NCBI GenBank assembly: GCA_030867875.1 | Contig: JAOWCC010000045.1 | Span: forward strand, 186,001 to 250,000 | Reading direction: 5' to 3' | DNA: 64,000 nucleotides | DNA from: Actinernus sp. WN-2022 | Lineage: Eukaryota; Cnidaria; Anthozoa; Actiniaria; Actinernidae | Shown here: piece by piece, positions 13,186-26,700 of the stretch | Layout of the letters: the number at the start of each line of letters is the position of its first letter | How positions within the stretch are numbered: position 1 is the stretch's first letter | Translations under genes and position numbers: made by a program | Notes under the pieces: generated by a model | Database searches by the model: none | What the model was told of the DNA's origin: nothing | The model's input: the letters and a program-made list of their open reading frames with translations, nothing else

Positions 13186-16100
13186 TTTTCTTTAATTCTT
13201 TCTCCAACTTAGTCCATTCATGTTCTGAAGCTACCAGGAGATTGTTTAACATCATTTTGAAGCATAGTGAGTGTTTTTTAGTTTTTATTAGAAATCCAAT
13301 ATTTTTTTGCCTACCCGGTCTGGCTAAAATCAATCCAGATTTGACCATTTTTGAAGAGGTTGATTTTTTCTTTAATTCTTTCTCCAACTTAGTCCATTCA
13401 TGTTCTGAAGCTACCAGGAGATTGTTTAACATCGTTTTGAAGCATGGTGAGTGTTTTTTAGTTTTTATTAGAAATCCAATATTTTTTTGCCTACCCGGTC
13501 TGGCTAAAAACAATCCAGATTTGACCATTTTTGAAGATGTTGATTTTTTCTTTAATTCTTTCTCCAACTTAGTCCATTCATGTTCTGAAGCTACCAGGAG
13601 ATTGTTTAACATCGTTTTGAAGCATGGTGAGTGTTTTTTAGTTTTTATTAGAAATCCAATATTTTTTTGCCTACCCGGTCTGGCTAAAAACAATCCAGAT
13701 TTGACCATTTTTGAAGAGGTTGATTTTTTCTTTAATTCTTTCTCCAACTTAGTCCATTCATGTTCTGAAGCTACCAGGAGATTGTTTAACATCGTTTTGA
13801 AGCATGGTGAGTGTTTTTTAGTTTTTATTAGAAATCCAATATTTTTTTGCCTACCCGGTCTGGCTAAAATCAATCCAGATTTGACCATTTTTGAAGAGGT
13901 TGATTTTTTCTTAAATTCTTTCTCCAACTTAGTCCATTCATGTTCTGAAGCTACCAGGAGATTGTTTAACATCGTTTTGAAGCATGGTGAGTGTTTTTTA
14001 GTTTTTATTAGAAATCCAATATTTTTTTGCCTACCCGGTCTGGCTAAAAACAATCCAGATTTGACCATTTTTGAAGATGTTGATTTTTTCTTTAATTCTT
14101 TCTCCAACTTAGTCCATTCATGTTCTGAAGCTACCAGGAGATTGTTTAACATCGTTTTGAAGCATGGTGAGTGTTTTTTAGTTTTTATTAGAAATCCAAT
14201 ATTTTTTTGCCTACCCGGTCTGGCTAAAAACAATCCAGATTTGACCATTTTTGAAGATGTTGATTTTTTCTTTAATTCTTTCTCCAACTTAGTCCATTCA
14301 TGTTCTGAAGCTACCAGGAGATTGTTTAACATCGTTTTGAAGCATGGTGAGTGTTTTTTAGTTTTTATTAGAAATCCAATATTTTTTTGCCTACCCGGTC
14401 TGGCTAAAATCAATCCAGATTTGAACATTTTTGAAGATGTTGATTTTTTCTTAAATTCTTTCTCCAACTTAGTCCATTCATGTTCTGAAGCTACCAGGAG
14501 ATTGTTTAACATCGTTTTGAAGCATGGTGAGTGTTTTTTAGTTTTTATTAGAAATCCAATATTTTTTTGCCTACCCGGTCTGGCTAAAAACAATCCAGAT
14601 TTGACCATTTTTGAAGATGTTGATTTTTTCTTTAATTCTTTCTCCAACTTAGTCCATTCTCTTTCTGAAGCTACCAGGAGATTGTTTGAGATGGTTTTGA
14701 AGCATAGTCAGTGGTTTTTTAGTTTTTCTCAGAAATCCAAGATTTTTTGCCTACCCGGTCTGGCAAAAATCAATCCAGATTTGACCATTTTTGAAGATGT
14801 TGATATTTTCTTTAATTCTTTCTCCAACTTAGTCCATTCATGTTCTGAAGCTACCAGGAGATTGTTTAACATCATTTTGAAGCATAGTGAGTGTTTTTTA
14901 GTTTTTATTAGAAATCCAATATTTTTTTGCCTACCCGGTCTGGCTAAAATCAATCCAGATTTGACCATTTTTGAAGATGTTGATATTTTCTTTAATTCTT
15001 TCTCCAACTTAGTCCATTCATGTTCTGAAGCTACCAGGAGATTGTTTAACATCGTTTTGAAGCATGGTGAGTGTTTTTTAGTTTTTATTAGAAATCCAAT
15101 ATTTTTTTGCCTACCCGGTCTGGCTAAAAACAATCCAGATTTGACCATTTTTGAAGATGTTGATTTTTTCTTTAATTCTTTCTCCAACTTAGTCCATTCA
15201 TGTTCTGAAGCTACCAGGAGATTGTTTAACATCGTTTTGAAGCATGGTGAGTGTTTTTTAGTTTTTATTAGAAATCCAATATTTTTTTGCCTACCCGGTC
15301 TGGCTAAAATCAATCCAGATTTGACCATTTTTGAAGATGTTGATATTTTCTTTAATTCTTTCTCCAACTTAGTCCATTCTCTTTCTGAAGCTACCAGGAG
15401 ATTGTTTGAGATGGTTTTGAAGCATAGTCAGTGGTTTTTTAGTTTTTGTCAGAAATCCAAGATTTTTTGCCTACCCGGTCTGGCAAAAATCAATCCAGAT
15501 TTGACCATTTTTGAAGATGTTGATATTTTCTTTAATTCTTTCTCCAACTTAGTCCATTCATGTTCTGAAGCTACCAGGAGATTGTTTAACATCATTTTGA
15601 AGCATAGTGAGTGTTTTTTAGTTTTTATTAGAAATCCAATATTTTTTTGCCTACCCGGTCTGGCTAAAATCAATCCAGATTTGACCATTTTTGAAGATGT
15701 TGATTTTTTCTTTAATTCTTTCTCCAACTTAGTCCATTCATGTTCTGAAGCTACCAGGAGATTGTTTAACATCGTTTTGAAGCATGGTGAGTGTTTTTTA
15801 GTTTTTATTAGAAATCCAATATTTTTTTGCCTACCCGGTCTGGCTAAAATCAATCCAGATTTGACCATTTTTGAAGATGTTGATATTTTCTTTAATTCTT
15901 TCTCCAACTTAGTCCATTCATGTTCTGAAGCTACCAGGAGATTGTTTAACATCATTTTGAAGCATAGTGAGTGTTTTTTAGTTTTTATTAGAAATCCAAT
16001 ATTTTTTTGCCTACCCGGTCTGGCTAAAATCAATCCAGATTTGACCATTTTTGAAGATGTTGATATTTTCTTTAATTCTTTCTCCAACTTAGTCCATTCA

Positions 16101-19100
16101 TGTTCTGAAGCTACCAGGAGATTGTTTAACATCATTTTGAAGCATAGTGAGTGTTTTTTAGTTTTTATTAGAAATCCCATATTTTTTTGCCTACCCGGTC
16201 TGGCTAAAATCAATCCAGATTTGACCATTTTTGAAGATGTTGATTTTTTCTTTAATTCTTTCTCCAACTTAGTCCATTCATGTTCTGAAGCTACCAGGAG
16301 ATTGTTTAACATCGTTTTGAAGCATGGTGAGTGTTTTTTAGTTTTTATTAGAAATCCAATATTTTTTTACCTACCCGGTCTGGCTAAAAACAATCCAGAT
16401 TTGACCATTTTTGAAGATGTTGATTTTTTCTTTAATTCTTTCTCCAACTTAGTCCATTCTCTTTCTGAAGCTACCAGGAGATTGTTTGAGATGGTTTTGA
16501 AGCATAGTCAGTGGTTTTTTAGTTTTTGTCAGAAATCCAAGATTTTTTGCCTACCCGGTCTGGCAAAAATCAATCCAGATTTGACCATTTTTGAAGATGT
16601 TGATATTTTCTTTAATTCTTTCTCCAACTTAGTCCATTCATGTTCTGAAGCTACCAGGAGATTGTTTAACATCATTTTGAAGCATAGTGAGTGTTTTTTA
16701 GTTTTTATTAGAAATCCAATATTTTTTTGCCTACCCGGTCTGGCTAAAATCAATCCAGATTTGACCATTTTTGAAGATGTTGATTTTTTCTTTAATTCTT
16801 TCTCCAACTTAGTCCATTCATGTTCTGAAGCTACCAGGAGATTGTTTAACATCGTTTTGAAGCATGGTGAGTGTTTTTTAGTTTTTATTAGAAATCCAAT
16901 ATTTTTTTGCCTACCCGGTCTGGCTAAAATCAATCCAGATTTGAACATTTTTGAAGATGTTGATTTTTTCTTTAATTCTTTCTCCAACTTAGTCCATTCA
17001 TGTTCTGAAGCTACCAGGAGATTGTTTAACATCATTTTGAAGCATAGTGAGTGTTTTTTAGTTTTTATTAGAAATCCAATATTTTTTTGCCTACCCGGTC
17101 TGGCTAAAATCAATCCAGATTTGACCATTTTTGAAGAGGTTGATTTTTTCTTTAATTCTTTCTCCAACTTAGTCCATTCATGTTCTGAAGCTACCAGGAG
17201 ATTGTTTAACATCGTTTTGAAGCATGGTGAGTGTTTTTTAGTTTTTATTAGAAATCCAATATTTTTTTGCCTACCCGGTCTGGCTAAAAACAATCCAGAT
17301 TTGACCATTTTTGAAGATGTTGATATTTTCTTTAATTCTTTCTCCAACTTAGTCCATTCTCTTTCTGAAGCTACCAGGAGATTGTTTGAGATGGTTTTGA
17401 AGCATAGTCAGTGGTTTTTTAGTTTTTGTCAGAAATCCAAGATTTTTTGCCTACCCGGTCTGGCAAAAATCAATCCAGATTTGACCATTTTTGAAGATGT
17501 TGATATTTTCTTTAATTCTTTCTCCAACTTAGTCCATTCATGTTCTGAAGCTACCAGGAGATTGTTTAACATCATTTTGAAGCATAGTGAGTGTTTTTTA
17601 GTTTTTATTAGAAATCCAATATTTTTTTGCCTACCCGGTCTGGCTAAAATCAATCCAGATTTGACCATTTTTGAAGATGTTGATTTTTTCTTTAATTCTT
17701 TCTCCAACTTAGTCCATTCATGTTCTGAAGCTACCAGGAGATTGTTTAACATCATTTTGAAGCATAGTGAGTGTTTTTTAGTTTTTATTAGAAATCCAAT
17801 ATTTTTTTGCCTACCCGGTCTGGCTAAAATCAATACAGATTTGACCATTTTTGAAGAGGTTGATTTTTTCTTTAATTCTTTCTCCAACTTAGTCCATTCA
17901 TGTTCTGAAGCTACCAGGAGATTGTTTAACATCGTTTTGAAGTATGGTGAGTGTTTTTTAGTTTTTATTAGAAATCCAATATTTTTTTGCCTACCCGGTC
18001 TGGCTAAAAACAATCCAGATTTGACCATTTTTGAAGATGTTGATTTTTTCTTTAATTCTTTCTCCAACTTAGTCCATTCATGTTCTGAAGCTACCAGGAG
18101 ATTGTTTAACATCGTTTTGAAGCATAGTGAGTGTTTTTTAGTTTTTATTAGAAATCCAATATTTTATTGCCTACCCGGTCTGGCTAAAAACAATCCAGAT
18201 TTGACCATTTTTGAAGATGTTGATTTTTTCTTTAATTCTTTCTCCAACTTAGTCCATTCATGTTCTGAAGCTACCAGGAGATTGTTTAACATCATTTTGA
18301 AGCATAGTGAGTGTTTTTTAGTTTTTATTAGAAATCCAATTTTTTTTTGCCTACCCGGTCTGGCTAAAATCAATCCAGATTTGAACATTTTTGAAGATGT
18401 TGATTTTTTCTTTAATTCTTTCTCCAACTTAGTCCATTCATGTTCTGAAGCTACCAGGAGATTGTTTAACATCATTTTGAAGCATAGTGAGTGTTTTTTA
18501 GTTTTTATTAGAAATCCAATATTTTTTTGCCTACCCGGTCTGGCTAAAATCAATCCAGATTTGACCATTTTTGAAGAGGTTGATTTTTTCTTTAATTCTT
18601 TCTCCAACTTAGTCCATTCATGTTCTGAAGCTACCAGGAGATTGTTTAACATCGTTTTGAAGCATGGTGAGTGTTTTTTAGTTTTTATTAGAAATCCAAT
18701 ATTTTTTTGCCTACCCGGTCTGGCTAAAAACAATGCAGATTTGACCATTTTTGAAGATGTTGATTTTTTCTTTAATTCTTTCTCCAACTTAGTCCATTCA
18801 TGTTCTGAAGCTACCAGGAGATTGTTTAACATCGTTTTGAAGCATGGTGAGTGTTTTTTAGTTTTTATTAGAAATCCAATATTTTTTTGCCTACCCGGTC
18901 TGGCTAAAAACAATCCAGATTTGACCATTTTTGAAGATGTTGATTTTTTCTTTAATTCTTTCTCCAACTTAGTCCATTCATGTTCTGAAGCTACCAGGAG
19001 ATTGTTTAACATCGTTTTGAAGCATGGTGAGTGTTTTTTAGTTTTTATTAGAAATCCAATATTTTTTTGCCTACCCGGTCTGGCTAAAATCAATCCAGAT

Positions 19101-20738
19101 TTGAACATTTTTGAAGATGTTGATTTTTTCTTTAATTCTTTCTCCAACTTAGTCCATTCATGTTCTGAAGCTACCAGGAGATTGTTTAACATCGTTTTGA
19201 AGCATGGTGAGTGTTTTTTAGTTTTTATTAGAAATCCAATATTTTTTTGCCTACCCGGTCTGGCTAAAAACAATCCAGATTTGACCATTTTTGAAGATGT
19301 TGATTTTTTCTTTAATTCTTTCTCCAACTTAGTCCATTCTCTTTCTGAAGCTACCAGGAGATTGTTTGAGATGGCTTTGAAGCATAGTCAGTGGTTTTTT
19401 AGTTTTTGTCAGAAATCCAAGATTTTTTGCCTACCCGGTCTGGCAAAAATCAATCCAGATTTGACCATTTTTGAAGATGTTGATATTTTCTTTAATTCTT
19501 TCTCCAACTTAGTCCATTCATGTTCTGAAGCTACCAGGAGATTGTTTAACATCATTTTGAAGCATAGTGAGTGTTTTTTAGTTTTTATTAGAAATCCAAT
19601 ATTTTTTTGCCTACCCGGTCTGGCTAAAATCAATCCAGATTTGACCATTTTTGAAGATGTTGATATTTTCTTTAATTCTTTCTCCAACTTAGTCCATTCA
19701 TGTTCTGAAGCTACCAGGAGATTGTTTAACATCGTTTTGAAGCATGGTGAGTGTTTTTTAGTTTTTATTAGAAATCCAATATTTTTTTGCCTACCCGGTC
19801 TGGCTAAAAACAATCCAGATTTGACCATTTTTGAAGATGTTGATTTTTTCTTTAATTCTTTCTCCAACTTAGTCCATTCATGTTCTGAAGCTACCAGGAG
19901 ATTGTTTAACATCGTTTTGAAGCATGGTGAGTGTTTTTTAGTTTTTATTAGAAATCCAATATTTTTTTGCCTACCCGGTCTGGCTAAAATCAATCCAGAT
20001 TTGACCATTTTTGAAGATGTTGATATTTTCTTTAATTCTTTCTCCAACTTAGTCCATTCTCTTTCTGAAGCTACCAGGAGATTGTTTGAGATGGTTTTGA
20101 AGCATAGTCAGTGGTTTTTTAGTTTTTGTCAGAAATCCAAGATTTTTTGCCTACCCGGTCTGGCAAAAATCAATCCAGATTTGACCATTTTTGAAGATGT
20201 TGATATTTTCTTTAATTCTTTCTCCAACTTAGTCCATTCATGTTCTGAAGCTACCAGGAGATTGTTTAACATCATTTTGAAGCATAGTGAGTGTTTTTTA
20301 GTTTTTATTAGAAATCCAATATTTTTTTGCCTACCCGGTCTGGCTAAAATCAATCCAGATTTGACCATTTTTGAAGAGGTTGATTTTTTCTTTAATTCTT
20401 TCTCCAACTTAGTCCATTCATGTTCTGAAGCTACCAGGAGATTGTTTAACATCGTTTTGAAGCATGGTGAGTGTTTTTTAGTTTTTATTAGAAATCCAAT
20501 ATTTTTTTGCCTACCCGGTCTGGCTAAAAACAATCCAGATTTGACCATTTTTGAAGATGTTGATTTTTTCTTTAATTCTTTCTCCAACTTAGTCCATTCA
20601 TGTTCTGAAGCTACCAGGAGATTGTTTAACATCGTTTTGAAGCATGGTGAGTGTTTTTTAGTTTTTATTAGAAATCCAATATTTTTTTGCCTACCCGGTC
20701 TGGCTAAAAACAATCCAGATTTGACCATTTTTGAAGAG
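13186..20738 (+). repeat. Higher-order unit A (39-monomer, 7,020-bp period)
   Basis: Bases 13,186-20,377 repeat at 20,206-27,397 with an exact offset of 7,020 (39 monomers). Reading row by row I found four differences in 7,192 bases: C at 16,178, A at 17,835 and C at 19,375 are private to this copy, and C at 24,312 is private to the next. Shared rare markers include the TTAAATTC variant near 13,911 and 14,451, TTTTTCTCAG at about 14,725, the TTTACC variant near 16,369, the GTATGG variant near 17,942, TTTATTGCC near 18,163 and AATGCAG near 18,731. LS spacings run 720, 1080, 900, 1980, 720, 1620. Measured from the point where the next unit begins, this unit is 13,719-20,738; its last two monomers differ from those of unit B. 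Confidence 0.92.
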
Positions 20739-23700
20739 GTTGATTTTTTCTTTAATTCTTTCTCCAACTTAGTCCATTCATGTTCTGAAGCTACCAGGAG
20801 ATTGTTTAACATCGTTTTGAAGCATGGTGAGTGTTTTTTAGTTTTTATTAGAAATCCAATATTTTTTTGCCTACCCGGTCTGGCTAAAATCAATCCAGAT
20901 TTGACCATTTTTGAAGAGGTTGATTTTTTCTTAAATTCTTTCTCCAACTTAGTCCATTCATGTTCTGAAGCTACCAGGAGATTGTTTAACATCGTTTTGA
21001 AGCATGGTGAGTGTTTTTTAGTTTTTATTAGAAATCCAATATTTTTTTGCCTACCCGGTCTGGCTAAAAACAATCCAGATTTGACCATTTTTGAAGATGT
21101 TGATTTTTTCTTTAATTCTTTCTCCAACTTAGTCCATTCATGTTCTGAAGCTACCAGGAGATTGTTTAACATCGTTTTGAAGCATGGTGAGTGTTTTTTA
21201 GTTTTTATTAGAAATCCAATATTTTTTTGCCTACCCGGTCTGGCTAAAAACAATCCAGATTTGACCATTTTTGAAGATGTTGATTTTTTCTTTAATTCTT
21301 TCTCCAACTTAGTCCATTCATGTTCTGAAGCTACCAGGAGATTGTTTAACATCGTTTTGAAGCATGGTGAGTGTTTTTTAGTTTTTATTAGAAATCCAAT
21401 ATTTTTTTGCCTACCCGGTCTGGCTAAAATCAATCCAGATTTGAACATTTTTGAAGATGTTGATTTTTTCTTAAATTCTTTCTCCAACTTAGTCCATTCA
21501 TGTTCTGAAGCTACCAGGAGATTGTTTAACATCGTTTTGAAGCATGGTGAGTGTTTTTTAGTTTTTATTAGAAATCCAATATTTTTTTGCCTACCCGGTC
21601 TGGCTAAAAACAATCCAGATTTGACCATTTTTGAAGATGTTGATTTTTTCTTTAATTCTTTCTCCAACTTAGTCCATTCTCTTTCTGAAGCTACCAGGAG
21701 ATTGTTTGAGATGGTTTTGAAGCATAGTCAGTGGTTTTTTAGTTTTTCTCAGAAATCCAAGATTTTTTGCCTACCCGGTCTGGCAAAAATCAATCCAGAT
21801 TTGACCATTTTTGAAGATGTTGATATTTTCTTTAATTCTTTCTCCAACTTAGTCCATTCATGTTCTGAAGCTACCAGGAGATTGTTTAACATCATTTTGA
21901 AGCATAGTGAGTGTTTTTTAGTTTTTATTAGAAATCCAATATTTTTTTGCCTACCCGGTCTGGCTAAAATCAATCCAGATTTGACCATTTTTGAAGATGT
22001 TGATATTTTCTTTAATTCTTTCTCCAACTTAGTCCATTCATGTTCTGAAGCTACCAGGAGATTGTTTAACATCGTTTTGAAGCATGGTGAGTGTTTTTTA
22101 GTTTTTATTAGAAATCCAATATTTTTTTGCCTACCCGGTCTGGCTAAAAACAATCCAGATTTGACCATTTTTGAAGATGTTGATTTTTTCTTTAATTCTT
22201 TCTCCAACTTAGTCCATTCATGTTCTGAAGCTACCAGGAGATTGTTTAACATCGTTTTGAAGCATGGTGAGTGTTTTTTAGTTTTTATTAGAAATCCAAT
22301 ATTTTTTTGCCTACCCGGTCTGGCTAAAATCAATCCAGATTTGACCATTTTTGAAGATGTTGATATTTTCTTTAATTCTTTCTCCAACTTAGTCCATTCT
22401 CTTTCTGAAGCTACCAGGAGATTGTTTGAGATGGTTTTGAAGCATAGTCAGTGGTTTTTTAGTTTTTGTCAGAAATCCAAGATTTTTTGCCTACCCGGTC
22501 TGGCAAAAATCAATCCAGATTTGACCATTTTTGAAGATGTTGATATTTTCTTTAATTCTTTCTCCAACTTAGTCCATTCATGTTCTGAAGCTACCAGGAG
22601 ATTGTTTAACATCATTTTGAAGCATAGTGAGTGTTTTTTAGTTTTTATTAGAAATCCAATATTTTTTTGCCTACCCGGTCTGGCTAAAATCAATCCAGAT
22701 TTGACCATTTTTGAAGATGTTGATTTTTTCTTTAATTCTTTCTCCAACTTAGTCCATTCATGTTCTGAAGCTACCAGGAGATTGTTTAACATCGTTTTGA
22801 AGCATGGTGAGTGTTTTTTAGTTTTTATTAGAAATCCAATATTTTTTTGCCTACCCGGTCTGGCTAAAATCAATCCAGATTTGACCATTTTTGAAGATGT
22901 TGATATTTTCTTTAATTCTTTCTCCAACTTAGTCCATTCATGTTCTGAAGCTACCAGGAGATTGTTTAACATCATTTTGAAGCATAGTGAGTGTTTTTTA
23001 GTTTTTATTAGAAATCCAATATTTTTTTGCCTACCCGGTCTGGCTAAAATCAATCCAGATTTGACCATTTTTGAAGATGTTGATATTTTCTTTAATTCTT
23101 TCTCCAACTTAGTCCATTCATGTTCTGAAGCTACCAGGAGATTGTTTAACATCATTTTGAAGCATAGTGAGTGTTTTTTAGTTTTTATTAGAAATCCAAT
23201 ATTTTTTTGCCTACCCGGTCTGGCTAAAATCAATCCAGATTTGACCATTTTTGAAGATGTTGATTTTTTCTTTAATTCTTTCTCCAACTTAGTCCATTCA
23301 TGTTCTGAAGCTACCAGGAGATTGTTTAACATCGTTTTGAAGCATGGTGAGTGTTTTTTAGTTTTTATTAGAAATCCAATATTTTTTTACCTACCCGGTC
23401 TGGCTAAAAACAATCCAGATTTGACCATTTTTGAAGATGTTGATTTTTTCTTTAATTCTTTCTCCAACTTAGTCCATTCTCTTTCTGAAGCTACCAGGAG
23501 ATTGTTTGAGATGGTTTTGAAGCATAGTCAGTGGTTTTTTAGTTTTTGTCAGAAATCCAAGATTTTTTGCCTACCCGGTCTGGCAAAAATCAATCCAGAT
23601 TTGACCATTTTTGAAGATGTTGATATTTTCTTTAATTCTTTCTCCAACTTAGTCCATTCATGTTCTGAAGCTACCAGGAGATTGTTTAACATCATTTTGA

Positions 23701-26700
23701 AGCATAGTGAGTGTTTTTTAGTTTTTATTAGAAATCCAATATTTTTTTGCCTACCCGGTCTGGCTAAAATCAATCCAGATTTGACCATTTTTGAAGATGT
23801 TGATTTTTTCTTTAATTCTTTCTCCAACTTAGTCCATTCATGTTCTGAAGCTACCAGGAGATTGTTTAACATCGTTTTGAAGCATGGTGAGTGTTTTTTA
23901 GTTTTTATTAGAAATCCAATATTTTTTTGCCTACCCGGTCTGGCTAAAATCAATCCAGATTTGAACATTTTTGAAGATGTTGATTTTTTCTTTAATTCTT
24001 TCTCCAACTTAGTCCATTCATGTTCTGAAGCTACCAGGAGATTGTTTAACATCATTTTGAAGCATAGTGAGTGTTTTTTAGTTTTTATTAGAAATCCAAT
24101 ATTTTTTTGCCTACCCGGTCTGGCTAAAATCAATCCAGATTTGACCATTTTTGAAGAGGTTGATTTTTTCTTTAATTCTTTCTCCAACTTAGTCCATTCA
24201 TGTTCTGAAGCTACCAGGAGATTGTTTAACATCGTTTTGAAGCATGGTGAGTGTTTTTTAGTTTTTATTAGAAATCCAATATTTTTTTGCCTACCCGGTC
24301 TGGCTAAAAACCATCCAGATTTGACCATTTTTGAAGATGTTGATATTTTCTTTAATTCTTTCTCCAACTTAGTCCATTCTCTTTCTGAAGCTACCAGGAG
24401 ATTGTTTGAGATGGTTTTGAAGCATAGTCAGTGGTTTTTTAGTTTTTGTCAGAAATCCAAGATTTTTTGCCTACCCGGTCTGGCAAAAATCAATCCAGAT
24501 TTGACCATTTTTGAAGATGTTGATATTTTCTTTAATTCTTTCTCCAACTTAGTCCATTCATGTTCTGAAGCTACCAGGAGATTGTTTAACATCATTTTGA
24601 AGCATAGTGAGTGTTTTTTAGTTTTTATTAGAAATCCAATATTTTTTTGCCTACCCGGTCTGGCTAAAATCAATCCAGATTTGACCATTTTTGAAGATGT
24701 TGATTTTTTCTTTAATTCTTTCTCCAACTTAGTCCATTCATGTTCTGAAGCTACCAGGAGATTGTTTAACATCATTTTGAAGCATAGTGAGTGTTTTTTA
24801 GTTTTTATTAGAAATCCAATATTTTTTTGCCTACCCGGTCTGGCTAAAATCAATCCAGATTTGACCATTTTTGAAGAGGTTGATTTTTTCTTTAATTCTT
24901 TCTCCAACTTAGTCCATTCATGTTCTGAAGCTACCAGGAGATTGTTTAACATCGTTTTGAAGTATGGTGAGTGTTTTTTAGTTTTTATTAGAAATCCAAT
25001 ATTTTTTTGCCTACCCGGTCTGGCTAAAAACAATCCAGATTTGACCATTTTTGAAGATGTTGATTTTTTCTTTAATTCTTTCTCCAACTTAGTCCATTCA
25101 TGTTCTGAAGCTACCAGGAGATTGTTTAACATCGTTTTGAAGCATAGTGAGTGTTTTTTAGTTTTTATTAGAAATCCAATATTTTATTGCCTACCCGGTC
25201 TGGCTAAAAACAATCCAGATTTGACCATTTTTGAAGATGTTGATTTTTTCTTTAATTCTTTCTCCAACTTAGTCCATTCATGTTCTGAAGCTACCAGGAG
25301 ATTGTTTAACATCATTTTGAAGCATAGTGAGTGTTTTTTAGTTTTTATTAGAAATCCAATTTTTTTTTGCCTACCCGGTCTGGCTAAAATCAATCCAGAT
25401 TTGAACATTTTTGAAGATGTTGATTTTTTCTTTAATTCTTTCTCCAACTTAGTCCATTCATGTTCTGAAGCTACCAGGAGATTGTTTAACATCATTTTGA
25501 AGCATAGTGAGTGTTTTTTAGTTTTTATTAGAAATCCAATATTTTTTTGCCTACCCGGTCTGGCTAAAATCAATCCAGATTTGACCATTTTTGAAGAGGT
25601 TGATTTTTTCTTTAATTCTTTCTCCAACTTAGTCCATTCATGTTCTGAAGCTACCAGGAGATTGTTTAACATCGTTTTGAAGCATGGTGAGTGTTTTTTA
25701 GTTTTTATTAGAAATCCAATATTTTTTTGCCTACCCGGTCTGGCTAAAAACAATGCAGATTTGACCATTTTTGAAGATGTTGATTTTTTCTTTAATTCTT
25801 TCTCCAACTTAGTCCATTCATGTTCTGAAGCTACCAGGAGATTGTTTAACATCGTTTTGAAGCATGGTGAGTGTTTTTTAGTTTTTATTAGAAATCCAAT
25901 ATTTTTTTGCCTACCCGGTCTGGCTAAAAACAATCCAGATTTGACCATTTTTGAAGATGTTGATTTTTTCTTTAATTCTTTCTCCAACTTAGTCCATTCA
26001 TGTTCTGAAGCTACCAGGAGATTGTTTAACATCGTTTTGAAGCATGGTGAGTGTTTTTTAGTTTTTATTAGAAATCCAATATTTTTTTGCCTACCCGGTC
26101 TGGCTAAAATCAATCCAGATTTGAACATTTTTGAAGATGTTGATTTTTTCTTTAATTCTTTCTCCAACTTAGTCCATTCATGTTCTGAAGCTACCAGGAG
26201 ATTGTTTAACATCGTTTTGAAGCATGGTGAGTGTTTTTTAGTTTTTATTAGAAATCCAATATTTTTTTGCCTACCCGGTCTGGCTAAAAACAATCCAGAT
26301 TTGACCATTTTTGAAGATGTTGATTTTTTCTTTAATTCTTTCTCCAACTTAGTCCATTCTCTTTCTGAAGCTACCAGGAGATTGTTTGAGATGGTTTTGA
26401 AGCATAGTCAGTGGTTTTTTAGTTTTTGTCAGAAATCCAAGATTTTTTGCCTACCCGGTCTGGCAAAAATCAATCCAGATTTGACCATTTTTGAAGATGT
26501 TGATATTTTCTTTAATTCTTTCTCCAACTTAGTCCATTCATGTTCTGAAGCTACCAGGAGATTGTTTAACATCATTTTGAAGCATAGTGAGTGTTTTTTA
26601 GTTTTTATTAGAAATCCAATATTTTTTTGCCTACCCGGTCTGGCTAAAATCAATCCAGATTTGACCATTTTTGAAGATGTTGATATTTTCTTTAATTCTT